From CBDFNN01 sp965250215 (GTDB lineage Bacteria; Bacteroidota; Rhodothermia; Rhodothermales; DATKEJ01), in NCBI GenBank assembly GCA_965250215.1, contig CBDFNN010000004.1, positions 1,240,001 to 1,304,000 of the forward strand: 64,000 nt of DNA, read 5' to 3'. Position 1 is the stretch's first letter. The number at the start of each line of letters is the position of its first letter. The notes below the pieces were generated by a model. It searched no databases. It was given only the letters and a program-made list of their open reading frames with translations, and was not told the DNA's origin. The position numbers and the translations under genes are program-made. Below are positions 8,545-17,631 of the stretch, piece after piece.

Positions 8545-8666
8545 TTTTTCTTGGTGAGGATTTTTGTTTCGCTGCTAGCTTCATCATCGGGTCTCATTTT
8601 TAATTTGAAGGAGTTTTTGTCAAGATTGAAGGTGTCATTTGGCGTCCGCACGAATGAGACGGTCCT

Positions 8667-8690
8667 GCCCCTGAGCCCCTGAGCCCCTCA
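8667..8690. repeat. GCCCCTGA octamer repeat over the DUF1553 stop codon
   Basis: Three octamers GCCCCTGA, GCCCCTGA, GCCCCTCA. The last three bases (8688-8690) are the complement of the TGA stop codon of the minus-strand gene. Reverse-complement orientation of the GGGGCTGA family. Confidence 0.8.
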
Positions 8691-11639
8691 AAAGAGGTAA
8701 ATGAACTCCTTCAGGTTGAACACGACGTGTACTAGGGCGCTCCAGGAGTCCATACTATCTAGCCCGCCGTTTTCAGTCAGAAAATCAAGCCCATTTTGAA
8801 TCTCTTCTGGACTTGCTTCCCGGCTCAAGGCGCTCAAATAGATGGAGTCGATTCGTTCCTCTTGACTAGCCGCATCCTTGAGAAGTTCTGAACCCCAGCG
8901 ACGAGACATTTCATGCACGAATGGATCATTCATAAAGGTCAGGGACTGAGCAGGTACATTGCTGGTAGTCCTTGTACCAGTCGATGAAAAAGGAATAGGC
9001 ATGTCAAATGCCAGCATAAATGGTGAAAGAAAGTTTCTCCGGATTTCCTGATAGATGCTCCGGCGACCATCACCATCGATCGGGCCGCTTTCGCTTGGTC
9101 GTCCTCGGCCATTCATAAAGTCTGTCAGGTAAACTTTGCTCGAGGGCCCATAGAGTTGTCTGTCCAATTCATTACTCGCGGCTAAGATGGCATCTCGGAT
9201 CGTCTCGGCTTCTAGTCGGCGAGAGGGATAGGAATGTAACAATAGATTGTCAGGATCAATTCTCGTGGCTTCCTCAGATGCCCTGCTAGACTGTCTGAAG
9301 GTGCTCGACATCACCATTTCCTTTATGATTGATTTGCTGGACCAGCCATTTTCCATAAATTTTAGAGCCAAAAAGTCAAGGAGTTTTGGATGCGTCGGAA
9401 GTTTTCCTTGGGCGCCGAAATTGTCCGTGCTTGCCACAATGCCTTTGCCAAAAAGGTGATGCCAAATTCGATTAACATAAACCCGTGCTGACATCGGATT
9501 GTCTTCCGTGGCAATAGCCTCGGCGAACTCCAGTCGACCACTGGGACTTCTGGTAAAGACTTCTTCCGAGGAGGAAAATGCAGACAGGAAGCGATGAGGG
9601 ACTGTGGAATCTTCGGGTGTCTTATAATTTCCTCTCGTGAAGACCGGGCTCTCTATGTTTTTGTCTCCTGGGAAGAGGCCGTAGAATAGTTCGGGTTCTT
9701 TGGTCTCTGCTATCAAATTGTACAGACCAGATTGAGGCAATCTGAAATCGTAGGATAGATTGCCACTTTTCACGTCCCGATTCAGGAGCTCAATATCCGC
9801 GTTGTTGGATCGTTCAGCGAGCCAGTTGGTCAATGCATTACCTGAGGACACGACAGAGACGGCTTTTTCCAATTTCTCAAATGAGTCGGAATATGATGCC
9901 AACCACTCGACCTCAACATAGGAGTCTTCCTTCCAATCGAGATACTGGCCCTGATAGCCAGTGTTAGATATTTCGATGTAGGCATTCATGCCTTTCCATT
10001 TCGATACATCGATTCGATAGGTCTGAAATCCGTTGCTGTCAACCTTAGTCGACAGCTGGCCATAAATGGGATTTTGGATCATGTGAAAATTTTCCACAAT
10101 GACTCGCACGGTTCCATTAATTCCCGAAGCAGAAAAGGCGATTGAATCGGAGTCGATTACGAAATTTGGAGAGAGGAGAATTCCTGAAAGTCCAGGCTTG
10201 ACTATGCGACCCGATGCAGCGTGGGGTAGGAAGCCAAGAAGATTTCCCGAATCCATATCATATTGGGGTTCGCCGGTGCTAGGAGCATCGCCAAATGCAT
10301 AACCGGCCTGTTTCCAATCTTCCCAAGATCCGTCACGAAAATCCTCGATCATCTTGAAGGATTCGCCATCTATCGGGGAGATAGTTTCTCCAAGGGCTGA
10401 CGGATTTGGATTGGCCCCATTATTTCCAAGAAGTAACAGATAGGATTTCAGCTGCTGTCTCATCGCTTTTCGCAACTGCGTTCCTTCCTTCATCGCTCTC
10501 ATGTCACTTTCGTTTACCCGTGGATGCTTAACCTGACGAGACGATTCAAACATGCCAAGCATGGCGTGGTAGTCGGTTGTCGGGATGGGGTCAAATTTGT
10601 GATCATGGCATTTTGCGCAGGCGACGGTGAGGGCCATGAAGGTTTTGCTAGTAACATCAATCTGATTGTCGATTCTGTCGATCTGATGTTTACGCACATT
10701 TACGGGACTGTGAGTTTCCTCGTTGAGTAAGGAGAACATAGTTGCGATCAGGGATTGGTTATCACCGGTTTCGGGGTCTATTCGCCCCTCGATGAGATCT
10801 CCAGCAAGTTGCTCGACAACAAAACGCTTGTAAGATATGTCGTCGTTGAAGGCCTTTATCAGATAGTCTCGATACATCCATGCACCAAACACGGGGTAGT
10901 CAAATTCGTGGCCTTTTGTCTCTGCATATCTTGCGAGGTCCAACCAATGTCTCGCCCATTTCTCGCCGTAGTGGGGAGAATCCAGTAGGCGATCTACCTC
11001 CCTCTCGTAGGCCGCGTCTGAGCTGTCGTTTAGATAGTCGGCGAGATCTTCTGGGCTAGGTGGTAAACCAGTTAGTGCAAAAGAAAGTCGGCGTAACTCT
11101 TGATTTTTATTTACAGATTTCGGTGCGCTCAAGCCCTGAGAATCAAGCTTTTGATATATAAACCTATCGATGTTGTTGGAAGGATTCCAAGCTTCCAATG
11201 CCATTGGAATATCGGGCATTTTTGGCTCGAGTAACCACCACGGATCTTTGTACTTCGCTCCTTGATCTATCCATTTCTCAAGCAAGGCAAATTCTCGATT
11301 ACTGAGGGTTCTCTTCTGGTCCTTTGGAGGCATCCTATATTCTGGATCCTCGGATACCAGTCTTTGGATTAGAAGACTTCTTCCTGGGTTACCCGGAACA
11401 ATCGCCTTTCCATTCTCACCCTTACGAGTGGCGCCTTCTTTAGTATCAAGACGAAGATCTGCCTCGCGGGTGCTGATATCAGGACCGTGACAGAGATAGC
11501 AATTGTTGGAGAGAATGGGACGTATGTGGAAATTGAAATCAATTTCCTCGGGCAATGGAGTGCCTGAATAATTGATAGAGGAATCCTGGCAAGCGAACAG
11601 CACGAATGGCAGGAGTAATACGTATCTTAGACGTCGCAT
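8688..11639 (-). CDS. PSCyt1-DUF1549-DUF1553 cytochrome-like lipoprotein (operon 1)
   Basis: 983 residues. Lipoprotein signal with 'LFAC' (Cys17). PSCyt1 domain with CYLCH at 47-51 and 'YRMPP' Met; DUF1549 (PSCyt2, about 150-345) with 'LTGLPPSPEDL', 'HYGEKWARHWLDLARYAETKGHE' and a second haem motif CAKCH at 341-345 followed by DHKFDP; a central, probably carbohydrate-binding-like region (about 430-680); and a C-terminal DUF1553 domain with 'ARVYVNRIWHHLFGKGIV'. Two CXXCH motifs imply covalent haem c. Presumably an outer-membrane or periplasmic redox protein acting with the DUF1501 partner downstream. Divergent from asnB with 68 bases between starts. Confidence 0.9.
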   Translation of the reverse strand: MRRLRYVLLLPFVLFACQDSSINYSGTPLPEEIDFNFHIRPILSNNCYLCHGPDISTREADLRLDTKEGATRKGENGKAIVPGNPGRSLLIQRLVSEDPEYRMPPKDQKRTLSNREFALLEKWIDQGAKYKDPWWLLEPKMPDIPMALEAWNPSNNIDRFIYQKLDSQGLSAPKSVNKNQELRRLSFALTGLPPSPEDLADYLNDSSDAAYEREVDRLLDSPHYGEKWARHWLDLARYAETKGHEFDYPVFGAWMYRDYLIKAFNDDISYKRFVVEQLAGDLIEGRIDPETGDNQSLIATMFSLLNEETHSPVNVRKHQIDRIDNQIDVTSKTFMALTVACAKCHDHKFDPIPTTDYHAMLGMFESSRQVKHPRVNESDMRAMKEGTQLRKAMRQQLKSYLLLLGNNGANPNPSALGETISPIDGESFKMIEDFRDGSWEDWKQAGYAFGDAPSTGEPQYDMDSGNLLGFLPHAASGRIVKPGLSGILLSPNFVIDSDSIAFSASGINGTVRVIVENFHMIQNPIYGQLSTKVDSNGFQTYRIDVSKWKGMNAYIEISNTGYQGQYLDWKEDSYVEVEWLASYSDSFEKLEKAVSVVSSGNALTNWLAERSNNADIELLNRDVKSGNLSYDFRLPQSGLYNLIAETKEPELFYGLFPGDKNIESPVFTRGNYKTPEDSTVPHRFLSAFSSSEEVFTRSPSGRLEFAEAIATEDNPMSARVYVNRIWHHLFGKGIVASTDNFGAQGKLPTHPKLLDFLALKFMENGWSSKSIIKEMVMSSTFRQSSRASEEATRIDPDNLLLHSYPSRRLEAETIRDAILAASNELDRQLYGPSSKVYLTDFMNGRGRPSESGPIDGDGRRSIYQEIRRNFLSPFMLAFDMPIPFSSTGTRTTSNVPAQSLTFMNDPFVHEMSRRWGSELLKDAASQEERIDSIYLSALSREASPEEIQNGLDFLTENGGLDSMDSWSALVHVVFNLKEFIYLF

Positions 11640-11707
11640 GAAGAAAACTAAGCTTTGTAGACGCCAGAAGTTTAGAAATTTACAGTCGATTTAATAACGA
11701 AAACAGA

Positions 11708-13597
11708 ATGTGCGGAATTGCGGGCCTCGTTGATTTCAGAGGTAGTTTTGACAGAGAGAAAAGAGAGGCCGTTTGCCGGAAAATGAATGATGGATTAGTT
11801 CATCGCGGTCCTGATGGTGATGGATATTATTTCGATGATTGCGTGTCGCTGGGCATGCGACGTCTTTCCATTATTGATCTTCATGGCGGCTGGCAACCAC
11901 TTTACAATGAGGATAAGAGCGTCGTCGTTTTGATGAATGGAGAGATCTATAACTATAGAGAACTGAGACAAGGTCTTTTAGATAGAGGACATCAATTTAG
12001 GACCGATAGCGATACAGAGGTTGTTGCTCATCTTTACGAAGAGGAGGGGATCGACACACCAAAAAAACTCAAAGGGATGTTTGCCTTGGTGATATACGAC
12101 ACCAAGAACAAATCCGTTTTGTTTACCCGTGATCGATTTGGTGAAAAGCCGTTTTACTATACCGAGGAGGGTGGGGCCTTCTCGTACGCAAGTGAGCCTG
12201 CTGCTTTAATGGAGAATGATAGTATTCCAAGAAAACTTAATCATCAGGCGACAGCTCATTATCTGAACACCTACATGATTCCAGACCCCATCTCAATTCT
12301 GGATAAAGTGTATTCCTTGCAACCGGGTCACACTCTTTTGCTAGACGCCAATGGGATTAAAACGCAGGCCTATTTCACTCCGGAGTATAATGTTGACGAT
12401 TCCATTAAGAGCATGGATGACGCCGTCGCCTATATAAAACCCAAACTTGAAGCGGCCGTACTTCGACAGTCTGTAAGCGACGTTCCTCTAGGTGCGTTTC
12501 TCTCAGGAGGAATCGATTCCAGCACGGTGGTCGCTCTCTTACAAGGACAAATGAGCGATAAACTTAAAACCTTCACAGTCCGATTTGAGGAAAGTGGATA
12601 TGATGAAAGTCCGATAGCTCGTGAAGTTGCAAGCTTGATAGGAACGGATCACAGCGAGATCACCGTCCCCAATCAAGACTTTAGCGAGGAGATATTTTGG
12701 ACAATCATTGATCACGCTGGCATGCCCTTCGCGGATTCATCTGCTATCCCGACCTATTTTATCTCAAAGGAAATTAGGAAGCAGGTAACAGTTGCTCTTT
12801 CTGGTGATGGTGGTGATGAGTTATTTGGGGGATATCCAGCTCATCAATGGTGGGATAAGTTGGATACTCTGAGGAACACTCCTTCCTGGCTTGTTCGAGG
12901 AGGATTAAGCATGGTTTCCGGCCTCCGAAAACTTGGCGTTTTTCCAGCAAATACAATGAGACAAGCGCATCGTTTTCTTAGAGTAGCGGTGGATGATCGC
13001 ATCCACGCCGGCAGGAATTTCCACGAGCTTTTCAACTCCTCAGAAGTCGATCGCCAAATTGCTGGAGGAGACTACTCTCACATGAGTTCTCCTGACGAAG
13101 GAAGTTCTTTTCATCAAGCTATGAAGTATCGACTTCAGTATTGCCTTCCGCTTGACATGCTTATCAAAGTCGATCGGATGAGTATGGCAAGCTCTCTGGA
13201 GGTGAGAGCTCCTTTCCTCGATCCCGATTTGTTTGAGGCCTCGACTCATCTTGATCGAAAATTTCTGATAAGCGAGGGTGGGCTTGGTAAATATGTCGTC
13301 AGAGAATTGATGAAAGACATTCTGCCGGACTCAGTATTCAATCATCCGAAAACTGGATTTAGTATTCCACTACATAGATACTTTAATTCCACTTTCGAGT
13401 CGCTCGCTGATACTTATGTCATGAAGGATGAACGGATGTTGGAATTATTCGAGCCCAGCTTCTTGAAAGAATATGTGGAACGAGGCTTGTCGCAAAAGTC
13501 TGATACAGCTTACGCCACGGTTTACAAATCGAGCCATCAACTTTGGGCATTGTTGATGCTAGGTGGATGGCTGAATCGATTCGATGTGGATTTGTAG
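11708..13597 (+). CDS. asnB: Asparagine synthase (glutamine-hydrolysing)
   Basis: 629 residues. Starts MCGIAG, so Cys2 is the N-terminal nucleophile of the class II glutamine amidotransferase domain (1-210; 'NGEIYNYRELR', 'SDTEVVAHLYEEEG'). The synthase domain carries the ATP-pyrophosphatase loop SGGIDSS (266-272), 'ALSGDGGDELFGGY' and 'PLDMLIKVDRMSMASSLEVRAPFLD'. It makes asparagine from aspartate, ATP and glutamine in the cytoplasm; some homologues amidate other substrates in surface-polymer clusters, but nothing here points to that. The TAG stop overlaps the first G of an octamer array. Confidence 0.92.
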   Translation: MCGIAGLVDFRGSFDREKREAVCRKMNDGLVHRGPDGDGYYFDDCVSLGMRRLSIIDLHGGWQPLYNEDKSVVVLMNGEIYNYRELRQGLLDRGHQFRTDSDTEVVAHLYEEEGIDTPKKLKGMFALVIYDTKNKSVLFTRDRFGEKPFYYTEEGGAFSYASEPAALMENDSIPRKLNHQATAHYLNTYMIPDPISILDKVYSLQPGHTLLLDANGIKTQAYFTPEYNVDDSIKSMDDAVAYIKPKLEAAVLRQSVSDVPLGAFLSGGIDSSTVVALLQGQMSDKLKTFTVRFEESGYDESPIAREVASLIGTDHSEITVPNQDFSEEIFWTIIDHAGMPFADSSAIPTYFISKEIRKQVTVALSGDGGDELFGGYPAHQWWDKLDTLRNTPSWLVRGGLSMVSGLRKLGVFPANTMRQAHRFLRVAVDDRIHAGRNFHELFNSSEVDRQIAGGDYSHMSSPDEGSSFHQAMKYRLQYCLPLDMLIKVDRMSMASSLEVRAPFLDPDLFEASTHLDRKFLISEGGLGKYVVRELMKDILPDSVFNHPKTGFSIPLHRYFNSTFESLADTYVMKDERMLELFEPSFLKEYVERGLSQKSDTAYATVYKSSHQLWALLMLGGWLNRFDVDL

Positions 13598-13636
13598 GGG
13601 CTGAGGGGCTGAGGGGCTGAGGGGCTGAGGGGCTGA
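13597..13636. repeat. GGGGCTGA octamer array (5 copies) on the asnB stop
   Basis: Five perfect GGGGCTGA units; base 13597 is both the last base of the asnB TAG stop and the first base of unit 1. Followed directly by an AT-rich 21-mer (13637-13657) that recurs after the array at 15913. Confidence 0.95.
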
Positions 13637-13657
13637 TTAAATTTGCGAAGTAATTTA
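13637..13657. repeat. AT-rich tail of octamer array, copy A
   Basis: 21 bases containing TAAATT and AATTTA as a 6-bp inverted repeat around TGCGAAGT. It matches 15979-15999 at 18 of 21 positions; in both places it follows the last GGGGCTGA unit. Confidence 0.6.
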
Positions 13658-13801
13658 TGCTCACTTTGCTTGTCCAGAAATATTTTTTTCAAATCCAAGA
13701 GAAATAGTTCTAGAGCAAGTTCGCTGGAGACTGACTCGATTATTAGCGGACGGAGATATACCTTCTAGCAAAGTACCACCACATCAACCATAGACAAAAG
13801 C

Positions 13802-15346
13802 ATGGACAGCAAAGACCAAGCCCCTAAGACCGGATTCATTAACAGGGCTCTGGAGAAAGTCGAGGTCTTGGGCAATAAGCTGCCAGATCCGGCGATACTT
13901 TTCTTTATCTCGCTCATTATTGTCTGGGTTCTCTCCGCAATCCTTTCGGGACTTTCCTTTAGTGAAATTGACCCGCGATCTGGGGAGCCAATAAAGGTAC
14001 TAAATCAGTTGACTGGAACAGAGCTGACAAGCTTTTTGGCTGACATGGTCGATATATTTATGGGCTTTGCGCCGCTCGGAGTCGTGCTTCTGGCTATGCT
14101 AGGTGTGGGTGTGGCTGACGAAGCGGGTTATTTCAATACCAGTATCAAACTGATGTTGGGTAAAACTTCCAAATCACTTCTGACCCCGATGGTAATTCTA
14201 GTCGGGCTTATCAGTCATAGCGCCATCGATGCGGGATATGTTCTAGTCATTCCTCTAGGCGGGATTATCTTTAGTGCCGCAGGTCGACATCCTCTCGCTG
14301 GGATAGCAGCAGCCTTTGCTGGAGTTTCCGGAGGTTTTTCAGCCAATCCACTTCCCGGTGCTCTGGATCCTCTTCTACAAGGATTTACCCAGCCAGCAGC
14401 TCAAATAATTGAAGCAGGCATTGAGATCAATCCGCTAAACAACTACTTCTTCACGGCGAGCTCATCCATTCTGATAATCTTGCTTGGCTGGTTTATTACC
14501 GATCGGATAATTGAGCCACGTCTCCATAAGAACAGTCCAGTGGATAGCGATGCGGAGCACGCTACTGGAATGGATGTTATCGAGCCAAAGGAACGCAAGG
14601 CATTCTGGTGGGCCACTATCGCGATTATACTTGGTCTCGTCGTACTTGGTTTGTCTATGGCTCCGGCTGACTCCCCGTTTCGATCGCCCAGTGGAGAATT
14701 AAACTCATTCTCGGCTCCCATCATGAATTCGATTGTCGCATTGATCTTTTTGCTCTTTCTAATTCCAGGAGTCATTTATGGATTTGTTTCTGGAAGATTT
14801 AGGAAGTCTAAAGACATAATCGACGCCATGACTAAGTCGATGGAAGGCATGGCCTACTATGTCGTGATGGCTTTCTTCTGCTCGTTATTTGTCTACGCCT
14901 TCGGACATTCGAATATCGGCGCACTTATGGCTGTCAAAGGAGCTGCAATATTGAAATCCATGGCACTACCGGGATCGGCGACGATAGTCGGAATCGTATT
15001 CCTGACGGCATTTGTAAATCTGTTTGTGGGTTCAGCTTCAGCGAAATGGGCCTTGCTGGCCCCCATATTCGTACCGACTCTGATGCAGGTGGGTATTTCG
15101 CCAGACCTCACACAAGCGGCGTACCGTGTTGGTGACTCATCCTCTAACATCATTACGCCTCTTATGCCCTACTTCCCACTTGTCGTTGTGTATTGTCAGC
15201 GATACGTCAAGAAAACGGGCATCGGAACCCTGACCTCGATAATGCTGCCTTACACGGTCGGATTTTTGATCATCTGGTCGATCTTTTTGATCCTTTACTG
15301 GACGATCGGTATCCCGCTTGGCTTTGGATCCTCATACGTTTACTAG
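13802..15346 (+). CDS. abgT: AbgT family transporter (p-aminobenzoyl-glutamate transporter-like)
   Basis: 514 residues, close to E. coli AbgT (about 508), with about 12-13 hydrophobic helices and re-entrant hairpins. Diagnostic blocks: 'ALEKVEVLGNKLPDPAILFF' at the N-terminus, 'GVGVADEAGYFN', 'SHSAIDAGYVLVIPLGG', 'GVSGGFSANPLPGALDPLLQGFTQPAA', 'GSASAKWALLAPIFVPTLM' and 'VGDSSSNIITPLMPYFPLV'. Known members are proton-driven importers of p-aminobenzoyl-glutamate or exporters of antifolates; direction and substrate here are inferred. The M19 dipeptidase three kilobases away would be a plausible partner but is on the other strand. Confidence 0.88.
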   Translation: MDSKDQAPKTGFINRALEKVEVLGNKLPDPAILFFISLIIVWVLSAILSGLSFSEIDPRSGEPIKVLNQLTGTELTSFLADMVDIFMGFAPLGVVLLAMLGVGVADEAGYFNTSIKLMLGKTSKSLLTPMVILVGLISHSAIDAGYVLVIPLGGIIFSAAGRHPLAGIAAAFAGVSGGFSANPLPGALDPLLQGFTQPAAQIIEAGIEINPLNNYFFTASSSILIILLGWFITDRIIEPRLHKNSPVDSDAEHATGMDVIEPKERKAFWWATIAIILGLVVLGLSMAPADSPFRSPSGELNSFSAPIMNSIVALIFLLFLIPGVIYGFVSGRFRKSKDIIDAMTKSMEGMAYYVVMAFFCSLFVYAFGHSNIGALMAVKGAAILKSMALPGSATIVGIVFLTAFVNLFVGSASAKWALLAPIFVPTLMQVGISPDLTQAAYRVGDSSSNIITPLMPYFPLVVVYCQRYVKKTGIGTLTSIMLPYTVGFLIIWSIFLILYWTIGIPLGFGSSYVY

Positions 15347-15413
15347 AGAATAGAGTCTAGAGAATGAAGAATGGAAGCTAGCAGCCATCGGCCAGAAGCT
15401 AGTTGTCAGAAAC
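15344..15413. repeat. Degenerate heptamer repeat beginning at the abgT stop
   Basis: Ten 7-base units in register from the TAG stop itself: TAGAGAA, TAGAGTC, TAGAGAA, TGAAGAA, TGGAAGC, TAGCAGC, CATCGGC, CAGAAGC, TAGTTGT, CAGAAAC. Period 7 is visible although units have diverged. Confidence 0.6.
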
Positions 15414-15463
15414 AGTTACCCGTAACAAGGTATCACGATATCTCGTATTGACCTGAAAGGGAC

Positions 15464-15907
15464 ATGGCTATGGTCGAGATAGAAATGTTGGACAAAATCG
15501 TCACCATCCGGACACAGGGATGGGACGAGATATTCTGCCTTCGGGCAAGAGTCGATTTCAATATCGACAATGTCACAAAAATCTATCGTAGACCGAAAAG
15601 CCTGCGCTCACCTTGGTTTCGCACTGGCGGCACTTATTTCCCCGGAATAATCTCGGCCGGAAGATTTAGACGAAAGGGAAGAAAGGAATTCTGGTGCCAC
15701 AAATTTCGGCGCGATAGCGTCGTCTTTGAATTGGAGGACGAAGAATATGACCGTGTCGTTGTCAATGTCGAAGACGTCGATGGTGTAATCGCAAGACTTT
15801 CGGAGAAGGTCAGTGAGCTATGGGGGAAAGAAGATGAAAACCTTCGCCAAATCGAGGTCGAAGGGACTTCTAGTTCGCCCAGAAAAGTGATCAAGCTAAG
15901 GACCTAG
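15464..15907 (+). CDS. Small PH-like domain protein, function unknown
   Basis: 147 residues, no signal peptide or membrane segment. Predicted all-beta with a C-terminal helix: alternating strands 'VEIEMLDKIVTIRTQGW', 'RPGTYFPGIISAGRF'-like region, 'FWCHKFRRDSVVFELEDEEYDRVVVNVEDVDGVIARLSEKV'. The 'f...r..s.vf.l.....drvvv.v.d.d..i..l' pattern is that of bacterial PH-like (bPH) domains that end in an 'i.~l' helix. Not assigned to a named family. It has a plausible ribosome-binding site (GAAAGGGA just before ATG 15464; a second in-frame ATG follows two codons later). It lies 117 bases after abgT and might be co-transcribed. Confidence 0.55.
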   Translation: MAMVEIEMLDKIVTIRTQGWDEIFCLRARVDFNIDNVTKIYRRPKSLRSPWFRTGGTYFPGIISAGRFRRKGRKEFWCHKFRRDSVVFELEDEEYDRVVVNVEDVDGVIARLSEKVSELWGKEDENLRQIEVEGTSSSPRKVIKLRT

Positions 15908-15912
15908 AAATC

Positions 15913-15978
15913 GAGGGGCTGAGGGGCTGAGGGGCTGAGGGGCTGAGGGGCTGAGGGGCTGAGGGGCTGAGGGGCTGA
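15913..15978. repeat. GAGGGGCT octamer array (8 copies)
   Basis: Eight perfect octamers 15913-15976 plus GA, starting five bases after the TAG stop of the preceding gene. Longest member of the GGGGCTGA family here. Confidence 0.95.
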
Positions 15979-15999
15979 GTAATTTTGCGAACTAATTTA
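15979..15999. repeat. AT-rich tail of octamer array, copy B
   Basis: Directly follows the last octamer; 18 of 21 bases match copy A at 13637-13657, including the central TTTGCGAA and the right arm TAATTTA. Confidence 0.6.
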
Positions 16000-16092
16000 C
16001 TGCAATCCTTCAGAAGATGCCTTGGCCAAAAGACAATTGGAGAAGCAATAAGGTTGGCTCCACGGCCATTTCCTGCCTGAGCAAGGATACTA

Positions 16093-16162
16093 AGTAGAGA
16101 GTATCTAGAAGCCAGCAGCTAGAAGCCGGAAGTTTAACCCAGAATCTATTATCCAGTATCCA
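16093..16162. repeat. Degenerate heptamer repeat before the M19 dipeptidase stop
   Basis: Ten 7-base units in register, e.g. AGAAGCC, AGCAGCT, AGAAGCC, GGAAGTT, TTATCCA, GTATCCA. Its right end lies five bases from the complement of the TAG stop (16168-16170). Confidence 0.55.
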
Positions 16163-16167
16163 GCGCC

Positions 16168-17478
16168 CTATCCCTGTATTTCCTTTGCTACCCTTTGTAC
16201 CTCATCGAGAACGCGAAGCAAATTTCCGCTCCACATTTTTCCTATCTCCTCCTCGGTGTATCCACGGCGAACTAGTTCTAGGGTGACATTGAAAGTCTCC
16301 GAGGCATCGTTCCATCCTTCAACTCCGCCACCACCGTCGAAGTCCGAGGAAATACCAACATGATTTACACCAATTTTCTTTACCAGGTAGTCGATGTGAT
16401 CAGCGAGGTCTTTTACACTTACTGGCTCAACGTCAATTTCATTTTTGCGAGATTCCATTGCTTCGTCTACAGGAGCAACTTGCTCTCTGTAAACGTCTCT
16501 TTCTTCCGCTGACATTTGGAAAAACTCGCGCCGATTCGTGATGAGTTTTATTCCCATTCCTTCCGCTATTTCCCTCCGAAGAGAATCAGTAACAGATCTG
16601 TGGGTTGTAGCTTTGTCGCTATTCAGATAGGATTTAAAGGCGACTGTCTGAATGACGCCTCCATTTTTCTTTAGTGCCATGAGCTCCTCATCATCCAAAT
16701 TCCGACTTACGTCATTCATTGCCCGGGCTGCTGAATGTGAAGCAATCACGGGAGCTTTTGTCAGCTCCATAACTTGCATATTGGATTTCTTTGATGGATG
16801 AGACAAGTCTATGATGATGCCCCATTTGTTCATCTCTACAACAGCCTGCTTGCCCAAATCGCTCAATCCATTGTAGAGCCAAACATCGTCTCTTTCCCCT
16901 GTATTGGAGTCACTAAATTGACTGTGACCGTTGTGAGAAAGGGACATGTAACGGGCTCCAAGCTTTTGAAAGCGCTCTATATTTTTCAAGTCGAGACCAA
17001 CTTGATAGGCATTTTCCAGGCAGATCATTAGAGCCTTCTTACCGGAGGCAATGATTCGTCGCACATCGTCAGAGGTGTAAGCGATCTCAACTTCATCCGG
17101 TGCTTTGTCCTCCGCGAGCCAGTGAATAGCATCAAATTTCGCCATCGCATCCTTGGTAGCTTGCGCATAGCCTTCTTCGTTAAGCTCTCCCTGACCGACA
17201 TAGACAACAAGCCACGCAACGTCCAGTCCTCCTTCCTTCATCTTCGGTATAGTGACCTGCGTCGGGAGGTCCATGGTGTAGTTTTTTTCCTCGGTGAAGT
17301 TGGAGACCGAAATATCGTCGTGTGTGTCGGCTGAAATAACTCGGTCGTGTATCCCCTTGGCGCGGTTTGCGAGCTCGGCTTCTGATTCAGACTTCTTCAG
17401 AACGCTGCACCCACTTGAGACGGAGATCAGAAGAAATAGAGCTAGAAACAGGGTGATTTTTTGAGAGAGGTAATTCAT
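16168..17478 (-). CDS. Membrane dipeptidase, peptidase family M19, lipoprotein
   Basis: 436 residues from the ATG at 17478, chosen because it begins an ideal lipoprotein signal (MNYLSQKITLFL..., lipobox SSGC); the in-frame ATG at 17559 would bury that signal behind 27 hydrophilic residues. M19 (renal dipeptidase) metal sites are visible: 'ISADTHDD' (HxD-type), 'LSHNGHSQFSDS', 'IIDLSHPS', 'VIASHSAARAMNDVSRNLDD' and the C-terminal 'VGISSDFDGGGGVEGW' and 'GNLLRVLDEV'. A zinc dipeptidase anchored in the envelope that cleaves dipeptides, including D-containing ones in some homologues. It lies downstream of, and on the same strand as, the second DUF1501 gene, separated by 153 bases. Confidence 0.9.
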   Translation of the reverse strand: MNYLSQKITLFLALFLLISVSSGCSVLKKSESEAELANRAKGIHDRVISADTHDDISVSNFTEEKNYTMDLPTQVTIPKMKEGGLDVAWLVVYVGQGELNEEGYAQATKDAMAKFDAIHWLAEDKAPDEVEIAYTSDDVRRIIASGKKALMICLENAYQVGLDLKNIERFQKLGARYMSLSHNGHSQFSDSNTGERDDVWLYNGLSDLGKQAVVEMNKWGIIIDLSHPSKKSNMQVMELTKAPVIASHSAARAMNDVSRNLDDEELMALKKNGGVIQTVAFKSYLNSDKATTHRSVTDSLRREIAEGMGIKLITNRREFFQMSAEERDVYREQVAPVDEAMESRKNEIDVEPVSVKDLADHIDYLVKKIGVNHVGISSDFDGGGGVEGWNDASETFNVTLELVRRGYTEEEIGKMWSGNLLRVLDEVQRVAKEIQG

Positions 17479-17631
17479 TTCCGTTGTTATCGTTGACTTA
17501 GAGTTGTGACCTTGTCCAAAATAGACTCTATGCCTCAAATAGGCTAAATGCATATGCAATGAGAGTCGATTCTTTGGGATGTATTAGAAATCTGGATCGA
17601 TTGGAGAGTTTGGAGGCAGAGTTTTTTCAGT

